Shown: positions 1 to 7,167 of the stretch, piece after piece
How positions within the stretch are numbered: position 1 is the first letter of the stretch
How the letters are laid out: every line of letters starts with the position of its first letter
Assembly: GCA_949299755.1 (NCBI GenBank)
Contig: CASGBA010000011.1
Location: 1-64,000, forward strand
Reading direction: 5' to 3'
DNA: 64,000 bases
Source of the DNA: an uncultured Treponema sp.
GTDB lineage: Bacteria; Spirochaetota; Spirochaetia; Treponematales; Treponemataceae
The notes under the pieces: model-generated
The model's database searches: none
Told to the model about the DNA's origin: nothing
The model's input: only the letters and a program-made list of their open reading frames with translations
Program-made: the position numbers and the translations under genes

Positions 1-1
1 T

Positions 2-3000
2 GTGGCGGCGGTTGCGGCGCTCTTCCTGTGCGCCCTGGCCTTCCTTTCCTGCGACCTGTTCAACAAGCCCCTCCAGGACTTCCTGGACGAGTGGACGAAT
101 GTGGCCAAAATAATGGAGCACCGCTTCGACGGCTCCTACCCGGCAACCGGCGGGCTTACCAACCTGCCCTCCGGAGGCGACCGGGTGATAACCTATTACC
201 TGGTGAATCCCCAGAATTACTTGCTGGACCCCTCCGCAACATTCGCATCATCCCCCAGCCCCAACCAAGGCTTGGATTACAGCATAGGGCAGGACGCGTC
301 GGACAGGACTGTCCTGCGCCTCACCCTGAATAACACTTACCTCCAGAGCCTGGACGGCACCGGAACGGAGATAAGCCCCACGGTGAGCATAACTGAACCC
401 AAGTCCGGCAGGAACTTCGGGAGCTACACGGTTCCCCTGCGGGTGAACTCGGCGCCGCCAGCGGTGTCTTCCCCCATCATCCTTTACAACAATATGGACA
501 ACACCTACGTGATTTGCTTCAACATGCCGGACATGAATACAAACTCCAGCATCCACCGGGACATTGTATCCCTTACGGTCAGCGGTTTTTACGACAAAAC
601 ATACACGGTGACGGCTCCCTCCGACAGCAACGGCAACGGCATTACAGGTGTCACAAATGCGTATGATGACACAAACTACAAGGAAGTGTCCGGCGGCGGC
701 GCGTTTTTTGGTGACAAAAACAACCGCTTTGTGGGGATAGAAACGGGTGTGTCGCTGACTGCCGTACCCAATCCTGAATGTACCATAACCCTGACCGATT
801 CCTCCGGCCTTACCTCTGTGGTCACGGCTTCCACGGAAGCGCCGCCGCTGCCCGCCGTCACAGCCAACCCCGGATCCGGCACCATTGAGCCAGGTGATTT
901 GGTGACCTTTAATCATGCAACCGCCGGTTCCACGGTAACGCTTACCTTGAGCAGCACAGAAGGCGTGTCTGTTTCTGGAGGAAGTTTTACCGGAAACAAA
1001 GTGACATTCAATGGTGGTAGCAGCGGAATCTCCCTGACCTTTATCAAGAAGGGAACCTACACCGTCACCGCCACTGCCGGCGGTGTATCCGGTGCCCGGG
1101 ACACCACAACCACCTTCACCTACACGGTGCCCTATTCCGCCGTGTATATATCGGAGAACGGTAGTAACAACGGTCAAGGCACCCCAATCAACCCCTTCGC
1201 CACCCTGGATAAAGCCATAGATAACATAGGCGGCGAAGGCGTGGTTTACGTAACCGGCAACGTCGCTGTTACCTCCGAGCATAACCACAGTTCCGGAAGC
1301 CTGACCCTGCGGGGATATGACGGTGGCGGAACCTTGAAAAACGATTCCGGCCGGGTTCTCAACATAACCGGCGGAAGCGTGACCCTTGGAGAAGGCATAA
1401 CCCTCACCGGACATATAAATTACGCAAACGCGAGAGGTGGTGCCGTGCATGTAACTGGCGGAAAATTCACCATGGAAAGCGGCAGCACGATAGCGGATAG
1501 CAGCGTCAAAGGCACCAGTGCTTCCGGTGGCGGTGTATCTGTGGGAAGTGGCGGCACCTTCACCATGAACGACGGTGCTAAAATAATAAGATGTCAAGCT
1601 TGGGATGGTGGCGGTGCTGTGTATGTAAGTGGAGATGGTGCTAACTTCACCATGAATGGCGGGGTTATAGGGGGAGATAGTGCTTATACCAATGTCGCCA
1701 AATGGGGAGGGGGTGTATATGTTGGATTTTACTGTGAGTTTACCATGAGTGGGAATTCTGAAATAAGCTACAATATGGCTGAAAACACAGGTTCCAACTC
1801 GACGGGAATTCATGGCGGAGGTGTTTGTTTCAGCGCCATCTTTGATAGCACTTTTACTATGAATGATAATGCAAAAATAATTTATAATACTTGTGATGGA
1901 TCGGGTGGCGGTGTATATGTTGGTAATTCCGAGAGTCGATTTTTCATGAATGATAATGCCCGAATAAAATATAATGAGGCGTATAATGGCGGTGGTGTGT
2001 ACTTCACGGGAGATGGCACCTTCACCGTCAGCGGCAGACCGGATATAACCGAAAATATCCTTGATGATAGTAGTACCAACAATGTGACTCTGGCTGACGG
2101 AAAAGTCATTACCATCGGTGGCACCCTTTCCGATGCCGCCCGCATAGGTGTAAACACAGAAGTCACGCCTAATGCAACCGGTATTATGGTAACGGATAAA
2201 TCCGTTGACAATGCGGGAACAATTTTCTCTTCGGATAAAGGATATTACGTAGACAACAAGGCTGATGGGGTATGGCTCCGTGACATAGAAGTAACCTACC
2301 AAGTCGGCAACGGTCCCGAAATTGAAGATACTTTTGCGGAAGCTCTTACTGAGCTTGATAACGAATCTTCCGGCGGTGTAATAACGCTGCTTAAGGATAT
2401 ATCCTTGACTCAAACAGCGATAATCACCGGAGGTAGCCAATCTGGTTTTAATTCAGACACCGGTGAAGGCGGTAGTCCCGTCACCATAGACCTGAACGGT
2501 CACACCATTTCCGGTAACGGTTCTGCCTCTGTACTTTCTGTATCAACCGGCTTTTTGGAAATAAAGGATTCTTCCGCAAATCCTGACGGTACCGGCGGAA
2601 CCGGTAAGATAACCGGCGGTGGTGGGAGCAGTGGCGGTGGTATTAATGTTGTTACTAACGGTGTATTGCGACTTGTTTCGGGAGCTATCACCGGAAATAC
2701 AGCTAACGAAGGTGGCGGTGTGCGCGTTTCCGGCAAATTTGTTATGACCGGCGGCTCAATACAAAGCAACACAGCCAGTAGCCAAGGTGCAGGTGTGTAT
2801 GTGTCCGGCATATTTACCATGATCGGTGGTAGTATATCCAGTAACTGGGCTGCGGGTAATTTTGGAGCAGAAATACAGGGAGGGGGAGTTTACATTGATA
2901 ATGGTGGAGTTGTCAAAATTACAGGATTTGCACGTATAACAGGTAATCAAACCGGTGTTGACGCAAGCACTTCTGGAATGAATGGCGGTGGTGTGTATGT

Positions 3001-3301
3001 TTCTGAGAATGCGACCTTTAAAGTCAGCGGTGCTCCAACGATATATTGGAATGATAACAAAAATTCTAATGGTACTCAAAATGATGTAAACATTGATATT
3101 AATAGTTTTACAAGAGTGCTAATTACTATTGATGGTGAACTTACCGGCGGGACAATTGGTGTATCTGGTGAAGGCATTTTCACACGGGGATGTAACGGCA
3201 ATGCGGAGACTTATAAGAAGTTTTTTGCTGCACATCACGCAAATTACGCAGTAGTTGTGGATGATGCTAGTGGTGAGCTTAAGGTAGTGTTAAATCCATA
3301 G
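2..3301 (+). CDS. Large surface lipoprotein with beta-helix repeats (5' end cut)
   Basis: Probably an exposed outer-surface lipoprotein, perhaps an adhesin; no function can be assigned. The first residues form a hydrophobic signal ending in LAFLSC, a lipobox with the modified Cys near residue 17. No positively charged n-region is visible, so the true start probably lies upstream of the window. Residues about 20-370 look like Ig-like beta domains. From about residue 380 (YISENGSNNGQGT) a pectin-lyase-like beta-helix begins, with many repeats of the form GGGVYV..FTMN.G..I..N, resembling polymorphic outer-membrane-protein repeats. A second block starts near residue 780 with ITLLKDISL and VTIDLNGHTISG and repeats the pattern to the C terminus. 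No transmembrane autotransporter barrel is seen. GC drops and codon use changes in the middle repeats (about 1,700-2,000), consistent with repeat divergence or recombination. The family is recognised from repeat pattern only. Confidence 0.8.
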   Translation: MAAVAALFLCALAFLSCDLFNKPLQDFLDEWTNVAKIMEHRFDGSYPATGGLTNLPSGGDRVITYYLVNPQNYLLDPSATFASSPSPNQGLDYSIGQDASDRTVLRLTLNNTYLQSLDGTGTEISPTVSITEPKSGRNFGSYTVPLRVNSAPPAVSSPIILYNNMDNTYVICFNMPDMNTNSSIHRDIVSLTVSGFYDKTYTVTAPSDSNGNGITGVTNAYDDTNYKEVSGGGAFFGDKNNRFVGIETGVSLTAVPNPECTITLTDSSGLTSVVTASTEAPPLPAVTANPGSGTIEPGDLVTFNHATAGSTVTLTLSSTEGVSVSGGSFTGNKVTFNGGSSGISLTFIKKGTYTVTATAGGVSGARDTTTTFTYTVPYSAVYISENGSNNGQGTPINPFATLDKAIDNIGGEGVVYVTGNVAVTSEHNHSSGSLTLRGYDGGGTLKNDSGRVLNITGGSVTLGEGITLTGHINYANARGGAVHVTGGKFTMESGSTIADSSVKGTSASGGGVSVGSGGTFTMNDGAKIIRCQAWDGGGAVYVSGDGANFTMNGGVIGGDSAYTNVAKWGGGVYVGFYCEFTMSGNSEISYNMAENTGSNSTGIHGGGVCFSAIFDSTFTMNDNAKIIYNTCDGSGGGVYVGNSESRFFMNDNARIKYNEAYNGGGVYFTGDGTFTVSGRPDITENILDDSSTNNVTLADGKVITIGGTLSDAARIGVNTEVTPNATGIMVTDKSVDNAGTIFSSDKGYYVDNKADGVWLRDIEVTYQVGNGPEIEDTFAEALTELDNESSGGVITLLKDISLTQTAIITGGSQSGFNSDTGEGGSPVTIDLNGHTISGNGSASVLSVSTGFLEIKDSSANPDGTGGTGKITGGGGSSGGGINVVTNGVLRLVSGAITGNTANEGGGVRVSGKFVMTGGSIQSNTASSQGAGVYVSGIFTMIGGSISSNWAAGNFGAEIQGGGVYIDNGGVVKITGFARITGNQTGVDASTSGMNGGGVYVSENATFKVSGAPTIYWNDNKNSNGTQNDVNIDINSFTRVLITIDGELTGGTIGVSGEGIFTRGCNGNAETYKKFFAAHHANYAVVVDDASGELKVVLNP

Positions 3302-3314
3302 TACTAAAACTAAC

Positions 3315-3361
3315 AAAAAAGGCTGTCCCGGAAGTTGACAAACGTCAGAAAGGACAGCCTT
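3315..3361 (-). terminator. Intrinsic terminator reading leftward
   Basis: The arms AAGGCTGTCC (3319-3328) and GGACAGCCTT (3352-3361) form a perfect 10-bp stem, with an inner TGAC/GTCA stem (3336-3339 with 3344-3347). On the - strand the stem is followed by a run of T (the A-run at 3315-3320), so it is a good terminator for leftward transcription. In the + direction, downstream of the lipoprotein, no T-run follows. No - strand gene is seen to its right. Confidence 0.6.
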
Positions 3362-3370
3362 GAGCAGTGC

Positions 3371-3421
3371 GTCAGAGCAAAAAGGGAACGGACAGAAAAA
3401 ACTGTAGCCTTTTTGCCTGAC
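3371..3421. repeat. Imperfect long stem-loop between lipoprotein and tRNA-Thr
   Basis: GTCAG (3371-3375) pairs with CTGAC (3417-3421), CAAAAAGG (3378-3385) pairs with CCTTTTTG (3408-3415), and a short inner ACAG/CTGT pair closes the loop. It may help end transcription of the lipoprotein gene. It is AT-rich and lacks a clean T-run outside the stem. Confidence 0.4.
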
Positions 3422-3493
3422 ATTCCCCGTATGTTTTTACGGAGCACCAGGCACCAGCCGGTCATAGTTTATTCACAAAAAATCATTTTTCAA

Positions 3494-3522
3494 TTGACAA
3501 AAATCAAATTGTTTGATAGATT
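3494..3522 (+). promoter_or_regulatory. Sigma-70-type promoter for tRNA-Thr and the core operon
   Basis: A perfect -35 TTGACA (3494-3499) is followed after 17 bases by TAGATT (3517-3522, 4 of 6 to consensus). The predicted start, about 3529, lies just before the tRNA-Thr gene at 3546. It is the only convincing promoter seen at the head of the block, so it may drive tRNA-Thr, rpmG, tRNA-Trp, secE and nusG. Confidence 0.6.
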
Positions 3523-3545
3523 TTTCCAACGTATCTGCATGTCCT

Positions 3546-3618
3546 GCTCCTATAGCTCAGTCGGCAGAGCGCAACCATGGTAAGGTTGAGGTCAACAGTT
3601 CGATTCTGTTTGGGAGCT
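3546..3618 (+). tRNA. tRNA-Thr (anticodon GGT)
   Basis: Full cloverleaf: acceptor GCTCCTA pairs with TGGGAGC, D stem GCTC/GAGC, anticodon stem CAACC/GGTTG with loop ATGGTAA (anticodon GGT), and T arm AACAG-TTCGATT-CTGTT. The CCA end is not encoded. It lies directly upstream of rpmG, an arrangement often seen in bacterial secE-nusG regions. Confidence 0.95.
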
Positions 3619-3655
3619 CGAAGTTTTCAATTTTTGTTTATGAAAGGAGATGTCT

Positions 3656-3829
3656 ATGGCGTCAAAAAAACAGGCTGTGGAACTTATTGCACTGCAGTGT
3701 TCCGAATGCAAGCGCAAAAACTATACAACCAAAAAGAACCGCAAGAATATGCAGGGAAAGCTTGAGCTTAATAAATACTGCCCTTTTGACCGGAAGCATA
3801 CGCTGCACAAAGAGACAAAGATAAAATAA
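3656..3829 (+). CDS. rpmG: 50S ribosomal protein L33
   Basis: L33 is a small protein of the large subunit near the E site. The 57-residue product starts [15 protein letters not shown], with an AAAGGAG Shine-Dalgarno site 6 bases before ATG 3656. A zinc-ribbon half is visible as CSEC (Cys15, Cys18). The second half reads CPFDRKHT, so only Cys42 remains where CPxC is usual; the fourth cysteine is Asp. Zinc binding is therefore uncertain, and this is an intermediate between the C+ and C- forms. It sits between tRNA-Thr and tRNA-Trp and is probably cotranscribed with secE-nusG. Confidence 0.95.
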   Translation: MASKKQAVELIALQCSECKRKNYTTKKNRKNMQGKLELNKYCPFDRKHTLHKETKIK

Positions 3830-3868
3830 ATTTCGGGTTTTGCGGAATTTATTCCGTTCTGATATTTT

Positions 3869-3941
3869 AGGTCAGTAGCTCTAATGGTAGAGCGGCGGTC
3901 TCCAAAACCGCATGTTGGGGGTTCGAGTCCCTCCTGGCCTG
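3869..3941 (+). tRNA. tRNA-Trp (anticodon CCA)
   Basis: Acceptor AGGTCAG pairs with CTGGCCT, D stem GCTC/GAGC, anticodon stem GCGGT/ACCGC with loop CTCCAAA (anticodon CCA), and a GGTTCGAGTCC T arm. It lies between rpmG and secE, the common tRNA-Trp/secE/nusG arrangement. Confidence 0.95.
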
Positions 3942-3968
3942 CGAATATATTGAAACCAAGGGGAAGAA

Positions 3969-4145
3969 ATGAAAATAGTTCAGTTTTGCAAGGATTGTGT
4001 CGCGGAATTAAGGAAGGTCGTATGGCCCAGCCGGGACGATGTTGTTTCCTCTGTTAAAGTTGTTGTTATCTCCACTGTTTTTATGGCTTTGCTTTTAGGG
4101 TTTATTGACGCCTTGTTTATGGCTGGCGTTAATCTTGTATTTTAG
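3969..4145 (+). CDS. secE: Preprotein translocase subunit SecE
   Basis: SecE clamps SecY in the SecYEG channel of the inner membrane. The 58-residue protein has the short single-helix form: an amphipathic N-terminal part with the family motif VVWPSRDD (residues about 17-24), then one hydrophobic helix (about 29-56). The start ATG 3969 follows GGGAAG. It is followed after 9 bases by nusG, the usual partner. It was identified from motif, size and position. Confidence 0.95.
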   Translation: MKIVQFCKDCVAELRKVVWPSRDDVVSSVKVVVISTVFMALLLGFIDALFMAGVNLVF

Positions 4146-4154
4146 GCTGGCGGC

Positions 4155-4715
4155 ATGGCGAAAGGTTGGTATATTCTTCATACTTACTCCGGGTATGAAA
4201 ATAAAATTGAAAAGGAAATCCGCACCCTCATCAAGAACGGGGATATCGATCCTTCCGTGGTTCTCGATATAAAAATTCCGCTTGAAGAAATTATAGAAAT
4301 CAAAGACGGCAAAAAACATAACGTACATAAAAAAATCCTGCCCAGTTACATTCTTGTTGAAATGGATTTGCCGGATTTGGGTTGGAAAAATGTCTGTTCC
4401 ACAATCAGGCGTATAAACGGTGTGACCGGTTTTATCGGCGCGCCCTCCGGTTCCCGCCCTTATCCCATAAGCGCGGATGAGGCCCGTGCTATTCTTCAGA
4501 AAGCCGGTGAAATCAAAGGGGAAAAGGCGCCCCGTGTCCATCAGTCTTTCTCTGTCGGGGAAACCGTCAAAATTATAGACGGTCCTTTCGCCTCTTTCAG
4601 CGGAACAATAGAAGACGTCAATCTGGACCGCAATAAGCTCCGGGTTATGGTCGGGATTTTCGGACGCGCCACGCCTGTTGAGGTTGATTTGCTTCAGGTT
4701 GAAAAGATGATTTAA
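4155..4715 (+). CDS. nusG: Transcription termination/antitermination protein NusG
   Basis: NusG binds the RNA polymerase clamp through its N-terminal NGN domain and links it to Rho or ribosomes through a C-terminal KOW domain. The 186-residue product begins [15 protein letters not shown], typical of NGN. The KOW domain is seen near residues 130-165 with [17 protein letters not shown]. The ribosome-binding site is weak (GGCTGGCGGC). It follows secE by 9 bases. The length is normal for spirochaetes. Confidence 0.97.
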   Translation: MAKGWYILHTYSGYENKIEKEIRTLIKNGDIDPSVVLDIKIPLEEIIEIKDGKKHNVHKKILPSYILVEMDLPDLGWKNVCSTIRRINGVTGFIGAPSGSRPYPISADEARAILQKAGEIKGEKAPRVHQSFSVGETVKIIDGPFASFSGTIEDVNLDRNKLRVMVGIFGRATPVEVDLLQVEKMI

Positions 4716-4757
4716 TTGCGGATATACGCTTTTGCGTTGTTCGATATAGGGAGGGGC

Positions 4758-4823
4758 GGACGTTTTTCGTCCTGCTTGCGGAAGCCGCCGTTGGCGGAGC
4801 TTCCGGAACGGTTTTCCGTTTCC
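4758..4823 (+). promoter_or_regulatory. Three tandem hairpins in the rplK leader
   Basis: The 134-base gap before rplK holds three successive stem-loops: GGACG/CGTCC with a T5 loop (4758-4772), GGAAGCCGCC paired with GGCG and GCTTCC (4780-4804), and GGAACGG paired with CCG and TTCC (4805-4823). The rplK Shine-Dalgarno site follows. In other bacteria the rplKA operon is repressed by L1 binding its leader; that this leader does the same is inference, since no L1-site consensus was compared. Confidence 0.45.
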
Positions 4824-4849
4824 CCGTTATTACCTGACAGGAGTTTTTT

Positions 4850-5281
4850 ATGGCTAAAAAGAAAATTGCGGCTGTAATTAAGTTGCAGTGCCCTGCCGGA
4901 AAGGCTACGCCTGCTCCGCCTATCGGCCCGGCTCTGGGTCCCCATGGCGTGAGCGCCCCGCAGTTTGTGCAGCAGTTTAATGACCGCACGAAAGCAATGG
5001 AGCCGGGACTTATCGTGCCGGTTGTCATCAGTGTTTATTCCGATAAAAGCTTTACTTTTATCCTTAAAACCCCGCCCGCCGCTGTCCTGATTAAAAAGGC
5101 TTGCGGTATCCAGAAAGGCGCGGCGAATTCCACGGGACAGAAAGTGGCTCTTCTTTCAAAAGCTAAGCTTGAAGAAATCGCGAAGATGAAAATGCCCGAT
5201 ATCACTGCGAATGACATTGAGGCGGCTAAAAAAATCATAGCCGGCACAGCCCGCAGTATGGGAGTAGAGGTGGAGCGGTAA
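4850..5281 (+). CDS. rplK: 50S ribosomal protein L11
   Basis: L11 forms the GTPase-associated centre with 23S rRNA helices 43/44. The 143-residue protein carries the proline-rich N-terminal motif [12 protein letters not shown] (residues about 23-34), part of the linker and thiostrepton-site region, and a C-terminal rRNA-binding domain ending with [23 protein letters not shown] 4850 has a CAGGAG ribosome-binding site. It is cotranscribed with rplA one base downstream. Confidence 0.98.
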   Translation: MAKKKIAAVIKLQCPAGKATPAPPIGPALGPHGVSAPQFVQQFNDRTKAMEPGLIVPVVISVYSDKSFTFILKTPPAAVLIKKACGIQKGAANSTGQKVALLSKAKLEEIAKMKMPDITANDIEAAKKIIAGTARSMGVEVER

Positions 5282-5282
5282 T

Positions 5283-5963
5283 ATGGCACGTGGAAAAAAA
5301 TATCGCGAAGCGTTGAAAAAATACAATCCGGATCAGGCTTATGAGCTTCAGAAAGCTGTTGATATCGTGAAGGACGTGAAATACGCTTCCTTTGATGAAA
5401 CTGTGGAAGTTCATGTCAGTCTGAAACTTGCAAAAAGCCAGTCTGTGCGTGACACAGTTGTTCTGCCCCACCAGTTCCGTGGCGAAAAGAAGATTCTTGT
5501 TTTCTGCAAGGAAGACAGGGTGAAGGAAGCTTTGGACGCCGGTGCCGCTTACGCCGGTGCTGATGAATATATCGAAAAGGTGAAGGGCGGCTGGCTGGAT
5601 TTTGATGTGGCTGTCGCTACCCCCGACATGATGAAGGACGTTGGCCGTCTCGGTATGGTTCTCGGCCGGAAAGGGCTTATGCCTAACCCGAAAACCGGTA
5701 CTGTTTCCGCTGACATCGCCGCGGCAGTCAACGAGCTTAAAAAAGGCCGTGTTGAATTCCGCGCCGATAAAACCGGTGTAATCCATCTGGCTGTCGGAAA
5801 GGTTTCAATGGATTCCGATAAAATCGCTGAAAACATCAAGACCTTCCTTGCCGAAATGATGCGTAAAAAACCGGCTGACGCCAAGGCGGATTTCGTCCGT
5901 TCTGTGTCCGTCAACTCTACGATGGGGCCCGGTGTCTGGGTATCCTATAGGGCAGGAGAATAA
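5283..5963 (+). CDS. rplA: 50S ribosomal protein L1
   Basis: L1 forms the mobile L1 stalk at the E site and, in studied bacteria, represses its own operon. The 226-residue length is normal. The conserved RNA-binding signature [11 protein letters not shown] is visible near residues 136-146, with [13 protein letters not shown] and a C-terminal [11 protein letters not shown]. It begins one base after the rplK stop, so translation is likely coupled, and rplJ follows after two bases. Confidence 0.98.
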   Translation: MARGKKYREALKKYNPDQAYELQKAVDIVKDVKYASFDETVEVHVSLKLAKSQSVRDTVVLPHQFRGEKKILVFCKEDRVKEALDAGAAYAGADEYIEKVKGGWLDFDVAVATPDMMKDVGRLGMVLGRKGLMPNPKTGTVSADIAAAVNELKKGRVEFRADKTGVIHLAVGKVSMDSDKIAENIKTFLAEMMRKKPADAKADFVRSVSVNSTMGPGVWVSYRAGE

Positions 5964-5965
5964 CT

Positions 5966-6487
5966 ATGGCAATTAAAGCGAAACAACTTCAGGCTGCAAA
6001 AACCGAAGCCATTGCCGATGTCAAGGCTTGTTTTGAAGCCACCAATGATTTCATTTTCACTGAATACCGCGGTCTCACCGTGGAACAGATTACCGCTTTG
6101 CGCTCCCAGCTCCGTGAAAAAAACTGCACGTACAAGGTTGTGAAAAACAATTTTGCCCGCATTGCTTTTGAAGAGCTGAAAAAAAGCGATGTTTCCTCCT
6201 ATTTTGTCGGCCCGACTGCGGTCGCCCTCTATGCCGGCGAAGATGAAGTGAACAGTGTCGCCAAGATTTTGTTTGAGTTCGCAAAGGACGCTCCCGCCCT
6301 TGTAATCAAGGGTGCCCTTGTGGGAGGGGAAATCTACGACCCCGCCAAACTTGAGGCCTTTTCCAAGCTTCCCGGCAAGAAGGAGCTTATTTCCATGCTT
6401 ATGTCCGCCATGCAGGCTACTACCTCCAAACTGGCACGTACCCTTAAAGCCGTTGCGGATAAAAAGGCATCTGAAACTCCGGCATGA
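5966..6487 (+). CDS. rplJ: 50S ribosomal protein L10
   Basis: L10 anchors L7/L12 dimers on the stalk base. The 173-residue protein has the N-terminal rRNA-binding domain (TEYRGLTVEQITALR, YKVVKNNFARIAF) and a long C-terminal helical tail from about residue 135 that should bind L7/L12 dimers. The start ATG 5966 follows CAGGAG inside the end of rplA. A 149-base gap separates it from rplL, longer than the other gaps in this operon. Confidence 0.97.
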   Translation: MAIKAKQLQAAKTEAIADVKACFEATNDFIFTEYRGLTVEQITALRSQLREKNCTYKVVKNNFARIAFEELKKSDVSSYFVGPTAVALYAGEDEVNSVAKILFEFAKDAPALVIKGALVGGEIYDPAKLEAFSKLPGKKELISMLMSAMQATTSKLARTLKAVADKKASETPA

Positions 6488-6636
6488 TTTTCCTGCCGGA
6501 TGTGGTTTTGTTAATGTAAGACGGTCAGGCTTCCGGGTAAAACCCCTGCTGTCGTCCTGTCCGTTTAATGCGGTCTTTACAGGTTAAAGCCGCGGCGGAT
6601 TGTATAATCCGTAACTATATTTTAGGAGAAGTTAAT
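6488..6636 (+). promoter_or_regulatory. rplJ-rplL intergenic leader
   Basis: This GC-rich gap contains a small hairpin CGGATT-GTAT-AATCCG (6596-6611) whose loop overlaps a perfect TATAAT (6603-6608). No -35 at 16-18 bases was found; the nearest, TTTACA (6576-6581), is 21 bases away. It may be a weak internal promoter or a structure that tunes the high L7/L12 yield. Both roles are inference. Confidence 0.3.
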
Positions 6637-7020
6637 ATGGCAGCTTTGACAAATGAACAGATTCTTGACGCTATTGCGGAAATGACAGTTCTTGAGGTTT
6701 CCGAGCTTGTAAAAGCTATGGAAGAGAAATTCGGTGTTACCGCCGCGGCCCCCACAGTTGCCGTGGCTGCCGGTGCAGCCGGTGGCGCCGCCCCTGCTGA
6801 AGAGCAGACGGAATTCACCGTCACACTGGAAAGTGTTGATGCCGCTAAGAAAATTGCTGTTATCAAGGAAGTTCGCGCTGTTACAGGTCTCGGTCTTAAG
6901 GAAGCAAAAGACCTTGTAGAAGGCGCGCCCAAAACTCTTAAAGAAAATGTGTCTAAAGAGGATGCGGCAAAGATTAAAGAGTCGGTTGAAGCCGCGGGTG
7001 GAGTTGTTAAGATTGCTTAA
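6637..7020 (+). CDS. rplL: 50S ribosomal protein L7/L12
   Basis: L7/L12 is the multicopy stalk protein that recruits translation GTPases. ATG 6637 was chosen because it follows AGGAGAAG by 7 bases and gives the standard N terminus [13 protein letters not shown]; an in-frame start 69 bases upstream would add residues of no family match. The 127-residue product has the dimerisation domain (1-32), an Ala/Gly/Pro hinge (about 35-55) and the C-terminal domain with [18 protein letters not shown]. The gap to rpoB is 147 bases and carries a hairpin. Confidence 0.97.
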   Translation: MAALTNEQILDAIAEMTVLEVSELVKAMEEKFGVTAAAPTVAVAAGAAGGAAPAEEQTEFTVTLESVDAAKKIAVIKEVRAVTGLGLKEAKDLVEGAPKTLKENVSKEDAAKIKESVEAAGGVVKIA

Positions 7021-7027
7021 TCCGCGT

Positions 7028-7060
7028 GGCGGACTGCCTTGTTTTTCCAGGCGGTCCGCC
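7028..7060 (+). promoter_or_regulatory. Hairpin between rplL and rpoB
   Basis: GGCGGACTGCCT (7028-7039) pairs with AGGCGGTCCGCC (7049-7060) over 12 bp with one G-T pair, closing a 9-base loop. No T-run follows, so it is not a full terminator. E. coli has a partial attenuator and an RNase III site at the equivalent place, so an attenuating or processing role is likely but unproven here. Confidence 0.55.
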
Positions 7061-7167
7061 CGTCGTCTCGCCACATTGGAAATCAATTCTCTGTCTCTCG
7101 GTTCGGCTTCCGGTGGAAGGTTTTTCGCCGGCTGTTTGTTTTGTCTCATTTGTGAGGAGGTGTAGGG

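Noticed and set aside
248-2440. A 730-codon open frame on the - strand inside the lipoprotein gene
   Set aside because: It mirrors the repeat codons of the + strand gene, has no family match or ribosome-binding site, and a lipobox protein fits the + frame.
1400-3000. Repeats as a CRISPR array
   Set aside because: The repeats are coding (GGGVYV pattern), of uneven length and without equal spacers.
3319-3361. Inverted repeat as an insertion-sequence end
   Set aside because: No partner copy, target duplication or transposase was found; a terminator explains it better.
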